A stretch of DNA of 15,996 nucleotides from Candidatus Hydrogenedentes bacterium UBA2224. Its GTDB lineage: Bacteria > Hydrogenedentota > Hydrogenedentia > Hydrogenedentales > SLHB01. Below the pieces are notes generated by a model. The model was not told the origin of the DNA, did not search any database, and saw only the letters and a list, made by a program, of their open reading frames with translations. How positions within the stretch are numbered: position 1 is the stretch's first letter; each line of letters starts with the position of its first letter. Shown here one piece after another: positions 1 to 8,533 of the stretch. The position numbers and the translations under genes are program-made. The stretch spans positions 16,197 to 32,192 of the forward strand of contig DDYW01000022.1 of NCBI GenBank assembly GCA_002348185.1, read 5' to 3'.

Positions 1-80
1 CCCGTGGATCGGGCGCATCCCTCCTGTCCCAACCCCCGAACGGGGGTTGAACAGACTTGGCAGCTTCGTTCGACCCCTTC
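1..80 (+). repeat. Dispersed stem-loop repeat, left copy
   Basis: The segment resembles 15511-15590 at the other end of the window. The first 60 positions align without gaps and 50 of 60 match; beyond that a 1-nt shift is needed. Its core is a perfect 9-bp stem, CAACCCCCG (30-38) and CGGGGGTTG (41-49), with an AA loop. The copy probably begins left of the window, because the right copy is preceded by a further palindrome. No gene is apparent here. Confidence 0.75.
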
Positions 81-100
81 GCAATCATCCAGGCAAAGAC

Positions 101-127
101 GTCCATCTGGTCCATTTGGTCCTGCCG
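101..127. repeat. 9-nt-period repeat (GTCCAT units)
   Basis: Three consecutive 9-nt units, GTCCATCTG, GTCCATTTG and GTCCTGCCG, lie in non-coding DNA. Read on the other strand, the constant part is ATGGAC. The same RTGGAC core at 9-nt spacing recurs at 9345-9371, 9504-9530 and 15427-15462. Confidence 0.6.
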
Positions 128-145
128 TGGATCAAAAAAGCAGAC

Positions 146-162
146 GAGAGGCCTGCGCTACA
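146..162. repeat. REP-like fragment (GCCTGCGCTACA)
   Basis: This short piece reads GAGAGGCCTGCGCTACA. It matches the end of the palindromic element at 13215-13238 and the reverse complement of copies at 15267-15290 and 15395-15414. It is a partial copy of a dispersed intergenic element and only 15 nt from a possible promoter -10. Confidence 0.5.
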
Positions 163-173
163 GGAAACAGATT

Positions 174-182
174 TGCTATAGT
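174..182 (+). promoter_or_regulatory. Possible extended -10 promoter
   Basis: TGCTATAGT fits an extended -10 (TGN followed by TATAGT, five of six to TATAAT). The start codon at 222 would follow a leader of roughly 30 nt. No convincing -35 hexamer is seen 16-18 nt upstream, so the call rests on the -10 alone. Confidence 0.35.
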
Positions 183-221
183 GGATGCTGCAGTGCGTGT
201 GCGGTAGCCGGGGAACGGGTC

Positions 222-410
222 ATGCGCAACATTATGAAGGCGGTTGAGCTGATAGGCGGCGGTGGCGGCCTGCTGGCCATGATCTGCGGGGGCGCGGCCC
301 TCGTGCTGGGGTACACGGGAGCGGGCGCGGCGGCCATCAAATACGGCGCGCTCGCGTTCATCATCGGCATCGCGGTCAAGATCACCCGGCGCATGGTCCT
401 GCCCGACTAA
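222..410 (+). CDS. Small hypothetical membrane protein
   Basis: A 62-residue protein that I do not recognise. It has a short charged N-terminus, a Gly-rich stretch at residues 12-16, and two likely membrane segments at about 12-31 and 37-54. It ends in a basic tail (KITRR). The start at 222 is chosen because a purine-rich GGGGAACGGG lies just upstream and because the longer in-frame reading back to 57 would translate repeat DNA. A second ATG at 234 is an alternative without a ribosome site. The stop is 30 nt before the next gene on the same strand, so the two are probably co-transcribed. An inner-membrane location is inferred from hydrophobicity; no function is proposed. Confidence 0.6.
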   Translation: MRNIMKAVELIGGGGGLLAMICGGAALVLGYTGAGAAAIKYGALAFIIGIAVKITRRMVLPD

Positions 411-440
411 GACGGTTCATCGCCGCGGAAGGGAACGCCC

Positions 441-821
441 ATGTGGAAGAAGTTCAAAGGCCTGTTTGTGCCGTCCCCCGAGAGTCAGGCGGCGTGGCGG
501 GTGTTCCTGCGCATTGAATCCGCCGTGCTGTTCCTGGGGGCGCTGGCGATGTTCTGGAAGCTGGCCGTCCCGCCGCCCCGGTGGGGCCTGTTCGTCCTCT
601 TCGCCATCCTCCCCGAAACCGGCTGGCTCGCCTATCTGTACCACAGGAAACCGTCGCGCTGGCCGGCGCTGATCTACAACGCCGTGCATTCCTACGTCAC
701 GCCCATCCTGCTCCTGATGCTGCTGTGGAAGTTCGCGCCGCTCTATCTGCTGGGATGGGTGGCGAACATCGCCTTTCTGCGCGTGCTGGGGTTCGGGTTC
801 CACGCACCTCCGCGCGCCTGA
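441..821 (+). CDS. DUF4260-like integral membrane protein
   Basis: A 126-residue membrane protein with hydrophobic segments at about 26-42, 47-65, 75-95 and 100-118. The pattern of an early RIES helix, LPETGWLAYL (57-66), YNAVHSYVTPILL (79-91) and a C-terminal VLGFGF (115-120) matches my recollection of the DUF4260 family: a Pro-Asp/Glu helix cap, a Tyr-Asn...His-Ser-Tyr motif and a Leu-Gly-Tyr/Phe-Gly end. That family has no established biochemical role. The ATG is preceded by GGAAGGGAA at good spacing. It follows the 62-residue membrane protein by 30 nt and runs convergently into the oxidoreductase gene, whose stop lies 22 nt away. No terminator is visible in that gap. Confidence 0.7.
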   Translation: MWKKFKGLFVPSPESQAAWRVFLRIESAVLFLGALAMFWKLAVPPPRWGLFVLFAILPETGWLAYLYHRKPSRWPALIYNAVHSYVTPILLLMLLWKFAPLYLLGWVANIAFLRVLGFGFHAPPRA

Positions 822-843
822 GCGGCCCGGCAACCCGAAAAAC

Positions 844-2220
844 CTACCGGCGGCATACCTCCAGAAAGTCCTCGAGCCGCGTGAACTTCTCCCGGGGTTT
901 GCCCGCCTGCTGGCCCCGCGCAATTTCCTCCGCATCGATGGCCTGCCAATCGGCGTAGGTCACGACACGGACCCCGCGCTCGTGGAGCAGCCGCGCCAGT
1001 TCGAGGCTGTCGCGCCGCGGACACGGCGGGAGCGCCGGCATGTCTTCTAGAAGGGCTTTGACGGTCTCCGCGCTGTCGGGTTTGTTCGTGCCGATGATGC
1101 CGCTCGGGCCGCGCTTGATCCACCCCGCCGCATACAGACCGGGAATCGGGCTGCCCCCTTCAATGATGCGGCCCTGGACGTTCGGGAACACGCCGCGTTT
1201 CTCATCAAACGGCACGCCGGGGATGGCCATACCGCGATACCCCACGCTGCGAAACACCAGACCGCAGGCCAGCGTTTCCGTTTCGCCGGTGCCCCGGGCC
1301 CAGAGATGGAACGGTTCCCCCTCGAGCGCGTTTCGTTCAAATACCACCGATTCCACCCGCGCCGTGCCGCGGATCTCCACGGGACCGCGCAGAAACCGGA
1401 TCCGGCATTGTTTCGGCGCATCGGACGGCGGACGCTCGGCGAATTCCCGCAGAATAGACAGGTTTTTCTGGCTGTGTTTGTTATCGGGGTGCTCGAGTTC
1501 GGCCTGGCTGGCGGCATCCAGCTCGAGGTCCGCCGGGTCGACCACCGGCGCGCACGCCTCCAGCGCCCCCAGCTCGCGCAACTCCTGCGACGTGAACCTG
1601 GCCTGCACCGGGCCCCGGCGACCCACCAGGTGAATGCGTCGGATCCGGCTCGCGGCCAGCGCCTCGAGCGCGTGCTGCGCGATGTCGGTGTCCTTCAGCT
1701 CGTTGACGGTTTTCGACAGGATGCGGCACACGTCGACCGCGACATTGCCCTGGCCCACGATCACGGCCACCTCCGACGAGAGATCAAACTCGCGGTCGCG
1801 ATAGTCCGGATGGCCGTTGTACCATCCCACGAACTCGGTCGCGGTGTGGCTGCCCGGCAGCGATTCGCCGGGCACCTCCAGCCGCCGATCGGCCTCGGCC
1901 CCACACGCAAAGAGCACGGCATCGTAATACCGCCGCAGCTCGTCCACCGCGATATCGCGCCCGACCTGCACGTTGCCGAAAAACTGAAACCCCTCGTGCG
2001 CGGCAATCCGGTCGAAGATCCGCGTCACCGTCTTGATCTTGGGATGATCCGGCGCGACCCCGCCCCGCACAAGACCGAAGGGGACGGGCAGCCGGTCGAA
2101 CAGATCAATCCGCACGGGGACGGCGGCCTTGTACAAAGACTCCGCCGCGTAAAAACCGCTCGGTCCGCTGCCGACAATCGCCACCCGTAACGGGCATTCG
2201 CTGGTGCCTGTCGCGTGCAT
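844..2220 (-). CDS. fprA: FprA-type ferredoxin-NADP(+) reductase
   Basis: A 458-residue flavoprotein of the adrenodoxin reductase/mycobacterial FprA type, which moves electrons between NADPH and ferredoxin through FAD. The FAD-binding GSGPSG is at residues 17-22. The family signature PFGLVRGGVAPDHPKIK spans 47-63. The NADP-binding GQGNVAVD is at 156-163, followed by GRRGPVQA (200-207). The C-terminal FAD-contact motif GWIKRGPSGIIGTNK is at 366-380. Length is normal and there is no fused ferredoxin domain. The ATG is preceded by TCTGGAG at 8-nt spacing. It lies 110 nt downstream of the RND pump gene on the same strand. Co-transcription is possible but no partner ferredoxin is in the window, so its metabolic role is open. 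The protein looks cytoplasmic, with no signal peptide. Confidence 0.9.
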   Translation of the reverse strand: MHATGTSECPLRVAIVGSGPSGFYAAESLYKAAVPVRIDLFDRLPVPFGLVRGGVAPDHPKIKTVTRIFDRIAAHEGFQFFGNVQVGRDIAVDELRRYYDAVLFACGAEADRRLEVPGESLPGSHTATEFVGWYNGHPDYRDREFDLSSEVAVIVGQGNVAVDVCRILSKTVNELKDTDIAQHALEALAASRIRRIHLVGRRGPVQARFTSQELRELGALEACAPVVDPADLELDAASQAELEHPDNKHSQKNLSILREFAERPPSDAPKQCRIRFLRGPVEIRGTARVESVVFERNALEGEPFHLWARGTGETETLACGLVFRSVGYRGMAIPGVPFDEKRGVFPNVQGRIIEGGSPIPGLYAAGWIKRGPSGIIGTNKPDSAETVKALLEDMPALPPCPRRDSLELARLLHERGVRVVTYADWQAIDAEEIARGQQAGKPREKFTRLEDFLEVCRR

Positions 2221-2330
2221 GAATACTCCAGAATCGGGTTGAATTTTGTGTGCTCTTTTCCAGCCACACCGTATACGGCGTAGAACAGGCGGAAGGCGCC
2301 CTGTATTTCACGACCGCGGCGCACAGCGGT

Positions 2331-5300
2331 TCACTTCGCGGAACCGAGTTCCTGCGTGCCCGCCGCCGCCTTAAGGCCCGGCACGACCGCCCGGCCGGCG
2401 CGGGTCAGGTAACGCCGCACATCGTCAATGCCCAGATACATCGCCGGCACGATCACCAGGGTCACCGCGGTCCCGAACAGAATGCCAAACCCCAGGGATA
2501 ACGCCATCGGAATCAGGAATTTCGCCTGCCGCGACGTCTCGAAAATCATCGGCGCCAGACCGCCAAACGTCGTCAGCGTGGTCAGCATGATCGGACGAAA
2601 ACGCTGCACTGCCGCCGAATGAATCGCGTCGTGGTGCGACAGGCCCTCCTCGCGTTCGCGGAAGTTGGCGAAGTCGATCATCACCAGCGCGTCGTTCACC
2701 ACCACCCCCGCCAGCGCCACGATGCCGAACATGCTCGGAATCGACAGATCGTACCCCATGATCAGGTGGCCCAGAAACGCCCCCACGATGCCGAAGGGAA
2801 TGCTCAGCATGACCACCAGCGGCTGCGTGTAGCTCCGGAACGGAATGGCCAGCAGCGCATAGATCGCCATCAGGGCCAGGATGAACGTGACTTTCAGGCT
2901 CCCCATGCTCTCGCGAATCTCCGCCTGGTGCCCTTCAAACGAATACGAGAGCCCCGGACGCTCGCGCAGGAATTCGGGCAGCACGTTCTCCTGAAGATCC
3001 TTGAGCACTTCCCCGGCGCGGCTGCGCGGCATGATGTCCGCCGAGACTTCAACCACCCGGCGGCCGTTGCGGCGATCGATGGTCGTGTAGGCGCGCCCGC
3101 GATTGATCTCCGCGATCTCGCGGAACGGCACATAGGCGCCCCCGGGCGTCCGGATCATCAGCGACTGGATCGTATGCTCCGACGACCGTTCCTCCTCGGG
3201 CAGACGCACCATCACCTTGATCTCGTTCCGGCCCCGCTGCTGCCGAAGCACCTCGGCCCCATAGAACGCATACCGCACCTGGCGGGCCACATCGCGCGGC
3301 GTCAGCCCCAGGCTCTTGCCTTCCGGTTTCAACGTGAAGTCGAGTTGCTCCTTGCCCGGCTGGAAACCATCGTCGACGTCGTCCACGCCGGGGTACGTCG
3401 CGAGGATTTCGGCCAGCTCGCCGCTCGCCTGTTCGAGCATGCTAATGTTGCGGTGGCTGAGCTCAATCGCCAGAGGCCGGCCCCAGCTTCCCGGCCCGCC
3501 GGAATCCGACGCGAACCGCAGGTATTCCACGCCCGGAACTTCGCCCACGACTGCGCGCCACCGTTGCGTGAACTCCGACGTGCTCATGATCGCTTCGCGG
3601 ATGTCGGGTTCGGCGAGTTCTACGCGCATCCGTCCCGTGTGGCTCCCCGTCATGCCAATGTCGGCCGTGACCGAAACCACCAGTTCCGGATGACCCGTCT
3701 CCGCAATAACCTGCTCCGCACCCGCCTGGAGACGGTCCAGGATGGCTTCGGTCTTCGCGACCGGCGCACCGTACGGCAAGACCACCTGCGCGTCGGCATA
3801 GTCCGATTCGATAATGGGAAACTGCTGGAAGCCCATTCGCCCGCTCAAGGCATACGACAGGCTCAGCGCAAGCGCGCCCAGGCCCAGCGCGATCGTGATG
3901 TACCGGTGACGCAACGCATACTCCAGCGCCGGACCGTAGTAGTCGCGCACCCAGTGTAAAAAGCGGCGGCTGAACGCCTGCTGTTTCTCGTGGAGCCAGC
4001 GTTTGAGGCCCTTCCGCGCCCGGTCCTGATGATGCCCCAGCTGCGAGGGCAGAACGTACAGGCTCTCGATAAGCGAGAGCACAAAAACCACGCACACCAC
4101 CACGGGGATCATCTGAAACGTCTTGCCCACGTAGCCCGGAATGAAATAAATGGGCACGAATCCCACAATATTCGTCAGCACGCTGAAGATGACCGGTGAC
4201 GCGACTTCCTGCGCCCCGCGAACCGCCGCCTCGATAAACGGCAGGCCTTTCTGATGGTAATAGTAGACGTTCTCGCCCACCACGATGTTGGTGTCCACCA
4301 CGATCCCCAGCGCAATGATGAACCCGAACAGCGACATCATGTTGACCGTCACGTCGCCTGCCGGAAGAAACAGGAACGAGCCCATGAACGAGACCGGCAC
4401 GCCCATCATCACCCAGAACGCCAGGCGCGCTTCCAGAAACACCCCCAACAGCACCAGCACCAGCACCAGCCCTATGAGCCCGTTCTTGACCAGCAGTTCG
4501 ACGCGCTGGCGGTAGGTGTCCGAGCGATCATGGTGGGTCGAGGCTTCGATTCCCGGCGGAAGATACGGCTGGTATTCCTCCAGCAGCCGATGCACCGCGT
4601 CGGCCACCCGCATGGGCGTCTCCTCCCCGACCCGGTACACTTCGAGATGCACGGAGCGCTTGCCATTGAATTTAGAATACCGATCCGTGTCCGCGAAACT
4701 GTCGTCAATGTGCGCAATGTCCTTCAAGAGCACCTGGCTGCCCAGTTCGGTGCTGACCACCGGCATCTCCGCGAACTGGCGCCCGTAATCCCGCCGTTCT
4801 TTCAGGCGCAACAGAATCTCCCCCGCATCCGTCTTCAAACCGCCGCCGGGGAGATCGATTGAAGCGTTGGCCAGGGTTCGCGCGATCTCTTCCGGCGTCG
4901 TCTGATACCGGCGGAGATTCTCCTGCGAAATCTCAATGCCGATCTCCAGGGGCGGCGTGCCCTCCAGATCCACCTGCGTGATGTCCGGCGACTGAAGCAG
5001 CCAGTCCCGCAACTGTTCGGCCACCTGGTGCAGCGTGGTGTCGGGCGCATCGCCATACACCACCACCTCGATCACATCGCGCCGGTGCGCATCAATCCGC
5101 ACCTCCGATTCCTCGGCCTCTTCCGGGAACGTGACGATCCGGTCGACCTCGCTCTTGATCTCCTGGCCGAGCCGGTTCACGTCCTCCCCCAGAAGCAGTT
5201 CCACCATCACGCTGCCGTTGCCCTCGCGCGCGGTGGAGGTCACTTCTTCTACGCCTTCAAGCGACCGGACGGCCTCTTCGATGGCGAGGATGATCCCGTT

Positions 5301-5510
5301 CTCCACCTCCTCCGGGCTGGCGCCCGGATACGCCACCGAAATCGAAACCGTGTCCGGAGCGATGTCGGGAAAAACCTCCTGCTTGATGTTCAGCAGCGCA
5401 ATAAAACCGCCCGCCAGACAGATCCACAGAATGAGACTGGCCGCCACCGAATGGTTGGCCATCCACGCAATCGACCCGCGGTACCCGGGATGCTGTGTGT
5501 CCGCGCTCAC
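2331..5510 (-). CDS. RND efflux transporter permease
   Basis: A 1059-residue inner-membrane pump of the AcrB/MMPL-type RND superfamily, which uses proton import to drive export. The first membrane helix is at about 21-41, followed by the porter-domain motif NIKQEVFPD (41-49) and YPGASPEEVE (61-70). A block of helices spans about 343-490 and the final block about 873-1027. TM4 carries VVDTNIVVGENV (404-415) with Asp406; AcrB has two adjacent Asp residues here, and this protein has Asp-Thr. TM10 carries GVVVNDALVMIDF (935-947). I chose the GTG start at 5510, which overlaps the adaptor's TGA stop as GTGA and gives the normal family N-terminus. Longer in-frame readings would overlap the adaptor gene by more than 200 nt. 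Substrate cannot be read from sequence. Confidence 0.93.
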   Translation of the reverse strand: MSADTQHPGYRGSIAWMANHSVAASLILWICLAGGFIALLNIKQEVFPDIAPDTVSISVAYPGASPEEVENGIILAIEEAVRSLEGVEEVTSTAREGNGSVMVELLLGEDVNRLGQEIKSEVDRIVTFPEEAEESEVRIDAHRRDVIEVVVYGDAPDTTLHQVAEQLRDWLLQSPDITQVDLEGTPPLEIGIEISQENLRRYQTTPEEIARTLANASIDLPGGGLKTDAGEILLRLKERRDYGRQFAEMPVVSTELGSQVLLKDIAHIDDSFADTDRYSKFNGKRSVHLEVYRVGEETPMRVADAVHRLLEEYQPYLPPGIEASTHHDRSDTYRQRVELLVKNGLIGLVLVLVLLGVFLEARLAFWVMMGVPVSFMGSFLFLPAGDVTVNMMSLFGFIIALGIVVDTNIVVGENVYYYHQKGLPFIEAAVRGAQEVASPVIFSVLTNIVGFVPIYFIPGYVGKTFQMIPVVVCVVFVLSLIESLYVLPSQLGHHQDRARKGLKRWLHEKQQAFSRRFLHWVRDYYGPALEYALRHRYITIALGLGALALSLSYALSGRMGFQQFPIIESDYADAQVVLPYGAPVAKTEAILDRLQAGAEQVIAETGHPELVVSVTADIGMTGSHTGRMRVELAEPDIREAIMSTSEFTQRWRAVVGEVPGVEYLRFASDSGGPGSWGRPLAIELSHRNISMLEQASGELAEILATYPGVDDVDDGFQPGKEQLDFTLKPEGKSLGLTPRDVARQVRYAFYGAEVLRQQRGRNEIKVMVRLPEEERSSEHTIQSLMIRTPGGAYVPFREIAEINRGRAYTTIDRRNGRRVVEVSADIMPRSRAGEVLKDLQENVLPEFLRERPGLSYSFEGHQAEIRESMGSLKVTFILALMAIYALLAIPFRSYTQPLVVMLSIPFGIVGAFLGHLIMGYDLSIPSMFGIVALAGVVVNDALVMIDFANFREREEGLSHHDAIHSAAVQRFRPIMLTTLTTFGGLAPMIFETSRQAKFLIPMALSLGFGILFGTAVTLVIVPAMYLGIDDVRRYLTRAGRAVVPGLKAAAGTQELGSAK

Positions 5511-6817
5511 GGTTGCCCGCCCTTCGTCCCGCTGCCCGGCGGGTTCCCGCCGCCTGGTCCGCCCGGCCCGGGGCCGTCCGCGCTGGTCCGCAACGTCATG
5601 CCGTTGACGGGCGTCGCCAGGTCGCTCACCACGATCAGTTCGCCGTGCCCCACGCCCTTCGACACATACACGGACTCCGCGCCCCGCCAGGCGGCCTCGA
5701 TCGGCCGAATCTCGAGGGTCTTGCCGGGAGTCATCACCCACACGTAGTCGCCTTCGCGCACGGCCGAAGCCGGCACCGGACGCACGTCCGGGATCTCCCG
5801 TCCGATGAGCTCGACCCGCACCTTCGCCCCCAGCAGAAGCGGGTGCGACGGCGCTTCGCCATCCGCGAGCTGGAGCGGATCCTTGACCGTGATCAGAATC
5901 CGCGGCAGCGTGCTCCCCGTTTCAATGTCCGATAGAATGCGCTGCACTTCGCCCTCGCGGTACGCGCCCGCGCCCCAGGCGTCTTCATGGTAGATCCGCG
6001 CTTGCGATCCCGACTCGCTGTTGAACCCCGGGATTTCCAGCCAGCGCAGTTCAGCAACAGGCACCGTGACTTCCACCCAGTATTCATCCGAATCCACCAG
6101 CGTCGCCAGCGCCGTGCCGGGATTCACATAGGCCCCCAGGTCGACCCTCCGCTCTTGAATCACCGCGTTGAACGGCGCCACGATCACGGTCCGCTCCAAG
6201 TCGAGCTTCGCCTGGTTCAATCCCGCCTGAGCAATAGCCACCGCGGCCTTCTTCGACTCGAGCTGGGGCTGCCGCAACATCAGCGCTTCGTCTTCCTCGG
6301 GAGCACTCTCGCCCAGCAACTCGTATTCAAGCTGGGCCACCGACTGCTGCCCCATTTCGAGCTGGAGCTCGGATTGCGCCTTGACCAGATTCGCCCGCTG
6401 CTGTTCCACGGCCAGCTCGTAGTCGTTCGCGTCGATCTCGACCATGACCTCGCCCTGCGCGAAATGCCCCCCCGGAAGAAACGCCGGGGCCACCTTCGAA
6501 ATCTGCCCGCGTACCCGCGCCGCAAGGTCGACCGCGCGAGCGGGCACCACCGTGCCCATGTTGCGCACGGTCACGTGGGCGGCCTGCGTCTGCACCGGCA
6601 TCACCTCCACGAGCGTCGCCTCCTTCTGTGGCGGGCGCCGTTGTGCAACGGGGGGATTCATCAGCCAGCGGTACGAGATGTACCCGCTGACCCCGAGAAC
6701 GGCGAGCACGAGCAACATGCGCACCAGCATGCTCAGGCCGCGCCATACCAGCGATACCGCCGGTTCCTGCGCCTCGGCGGCGTCCTCTTCGACATCCGTT
6801 TTCGGAAGTGTTGCCAT
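5507..6817 (-). CDS. RND efflux periplasmic adaptor (HlyD/MFP family)
   Basis: A 436-residue membrane fusion protein that bridges the RND pump and the outer-membrane channel. A cytoplasmic acidic N-terminus precedes one membrane anchor at about 30-48. The first lipoyl half is at about 92-132 (VRGQISKV, then GEVMVEIDANDY). An alpha-helical hairpin rich in Gln, Leu and Ala follows at about 133-208. The second lipoyl half is at 209-245 (RTVIVAPFNAVIQE). Beta-barrel and membrane-proximal domains follow. The last 25 or so residues are an unusual Gly/Pro-rich tail. The ATG has GGAG about 12 nt upstream, a loose spacing. The stop overlaps the pump's GTG, which implies translational coupling and equimolar assembly. 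Confidence 0.9.
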   Translation of the reverse strand: MATLPKTDVEEDAAEAQEPAVSLVWRGLSMLVRMLLVLAVLGVSGYISYRWLMNPPVAQRRPPQKEATLVEVMPVQTQAAHVTVRNMGTVVPARAVDLAARVRGQISKVAPAFLPGGHFAQGEVMVEIDANDYELAVEQQRANLVKAQSELQLEMGQQSVAQLEYELLGESAPEEDEALMLRQPQLESKKAAVAIAQAGLNQAKLDLERTVIVAPFNAVIQERRVDLGAYVNPGTALATLVDSDEYWVEVTVPVAELRWLEIPGFNSESGSQARIYHEDAWGAGAYREGEVQRILSDIETGSTLPRILITVKDPLQLADGEAPSHPLLLGAKVRVELIGREIPDVRPVPASAVREGDYVWVMTPGKTLEIRPIEAAWRGAESVYVSKGVGHGELIVVSDLATPVNGMTLRTSADGPGPGGPGGGNPPGSGTKGGQP

Positions 6818-6868
6818 CGACCGGTCTGCTCCAATCTCTCGCCGCGCCTCAAAGCCGGCGACGGTCTG

Positions 6869-8530
6869 TTAACCTCTTGGGGTCTGCGCGGCAGCTTCCG
6901 GAGCCACCGCCTGCTCCGTTGTCCGTATCGTTTCATGCTCGGGCGCCATCCACGAACCGCCCAGGGCCACGCACAACTGCACCCGCAGGTCGAGTCGCGC
7001 CAATTCCGCCTGCACCAGCCGGCGCTCGACCACCTGAAGCTGCGACAGCGCCGACACCACGGGCAGGTAGTCGCTTGAACCTTTGCGATACCGCAGAAGC
7101 GCCTGTTCGTGCGCATTGCGCGCCGCGTCCAGTTCCCGTTCCAGCGCTTCGATGTACTCGCCCTGTTTCACCTCTTCAATCAGCGCGGTTTCAACTTCTT
7201 TCGCCGCAATCAGCACGCTCTCCCGGTACCCGGCCAGGCGCTCGTCCACCACGGCGCGCGCGCGCTCGACTTCGGCTTTCCGCCTGCCCGCGTCGAAGAT
7301 AGGTCCGGTCACGCCCGCCGCCAGCGTCGCAGCCCAGTTGTCGAACACCAGATCCCAGTCGTCCGCTCCGTAGCTGGCGGAACCCGTCAGGCGCAGGGCG
7401 GGCAAGCGGTCCGCCCGCGCCGCGCTCACATGCCAGTCCGCCGAACGGAGCCGAAGACCCGCCGCGCGGATGTCAGGCCGGCGCGCCAGCAGTTCGGCCG
7501 GCAGGCCCGGTTCCGGCAGGGGACCCACCGCGGGAAGCGCGGCCATGGCCACGCCCAGCTCCGCGCGCGGTTCCTGCCCCAGAAGCACCGCCAGCTCATG
7601 CAGGGTGGTCTGCAGGGCCGATTCCAGCGGCGGCAGCAGCGATTCCGTCCCCGCGACTATCTGCCGCTGCTGATACACGTCAAGCGCGGTTGCCATGCCT
7701 TTGCGATACCGCAGCTCGATCAGGTCCAGGGTGGTCTGGTTAAGTTCCAGCTGCGTTTCGACCAGCGCAATCGTCTGGTGCTGGGCCACCGCAAACAGCC
7801 ATTCCCGCGCCACGATGGCCGACAGGCTGAGCATCGCGCCGTACACGTCCTCGCGCGTCGCTTCGACGTCGCTCAGGGCCGCCTCGTGCTGCGCCCGCAC
7901 CCGTCCCCACAAATCCACTTCAAAACTGCTGCCCAGACCAAACCGGTACGACCGCGAGGTGAACGTGCTGTGCGACGAAGGCCGTTCGGCCGCCAGCGTG
8001 TCGAGCGCCTCCAACGCCGTCCCGGCCTGCTCCAGCGCGTCCAGAAGATCCGCCGGGGGAACGGTCCCCGCGCCAGAAAGCCGGTTCCACGCCGCGATCT
8101 TCTGGTTCAGATAGGCGAGTTGATCCACCGAGGCGCCCGTGTCCACCCGGCGGCGGCCCACCGAAGCCTCGCCCGAGTAGTCCAGCGACGGCACCCGCGC
8201 CGCGCCTGCCTGGATCGCCACCATCTCGGCCTGGATCAGGCGCGCATACATCTGCTGCAACGACAGGTTGCCGGTCAACGCCCGCTCGATAAGCCGGTTC
8301 AGCTCTTCCGACTGAAACACCTCCCACCAGCGCTCCGGAACCGCGCCGGACGCGTCGTAGAGGGTGAAGGCCTCTGGAACCGGCAGTTCCTCCGGCCCCC
8401 GTTCGGGCGGGGCAAACCGGGCGCAGGACAAGCCGCACAGGCCAAGCGCGAGCCAGACCGCGCAGGCACGCGCCAACCCGCGCCGTTCCGGGCGGGCCGG
8501 GCGAAAGCGATGTGTGTATGTTGCGGTCAT
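6869..8530 (-). CDS. TolC/NodT-family outer-membrane efflux lipoprotein
   Basis: A 553-residue outer-membrane channel subunit of the tripartite pump. It has a signal peptide ending in the lipobox GLSC, so Cys36 should be lipidated. Two outer-membrane-efflux repeats follow, at about 65-320 and 340-525. Family landmarks include WWEVFQSEELNRLI (68-81), VDLWGRV (205-211), LARRPDIRAA (348-357), GPIFDAGRR (409-417) and LRYRKGSSDYLPVV (479-492). Between the first pair of barrel strands, about residues 125-190, there is a predicted helical insertion longer than usual for the family, placed where the protein faces the cell exterior. The start ATG lies 3 nt after the tetR stop, and the adaptor gene follows after about 50 nt. 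A tail of roughly 25 residues after the last repeat is low-complexity. Confidence 0.9.
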   Translation of the reverse strand: MTATYTHRFRPARPERRGLARACAVWLALGLCGLSCARFAPPERGPEELPVPEAFTLYDASGAVPERWWEVFQSEELNRLIERALTGNLSLQQMYARLIQAEMVAIQAGAARVPSLDYSGEASVGRRRVDTGASVDQLAYLNQKIAAWNRLSGAGTVPPADLLDALEQAGTALEALDTLAAERPSSHSTFTSRSYRFGLGSSFEVDLWGRVRAQHEAALSDVEATREDVYGAMLSLSAIVAREWLFAVAQHQTIALVETQLELNQTTLDLIELRYRKGMATALDVYQQRQIVAGTESLLPPLESALQTTLHELAVLLGQEPRAELGVAMAALPAVGPLPEPGLPAELLARRPDIRAAGLRLRSADWHVSAARADRLPALRLTGSASYGADDWDLVFDNWAATLAAGVTGPIFDAGRRKAEVERARAVVDERLAGYRESVLIAAKEVETALIEEVKQGEYIEALERELDAARNAHEQALLRYRKGSSDYLPVVSALSQLQVVERRLVQAELARLDLRVQLCVALGGSWMAPEHETIRTTEQAVAPEAAAQTPRG

Positions 8531-8533
8531 GGA

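Noticed and set aside
2619..3959. 446-codon plus-strand frame opposite the RND gene
   Set aside because: It is antisense to a clearly real pump gene. Its His/Arg-rich composition is the normal shadow of a GC-rich coding strand.
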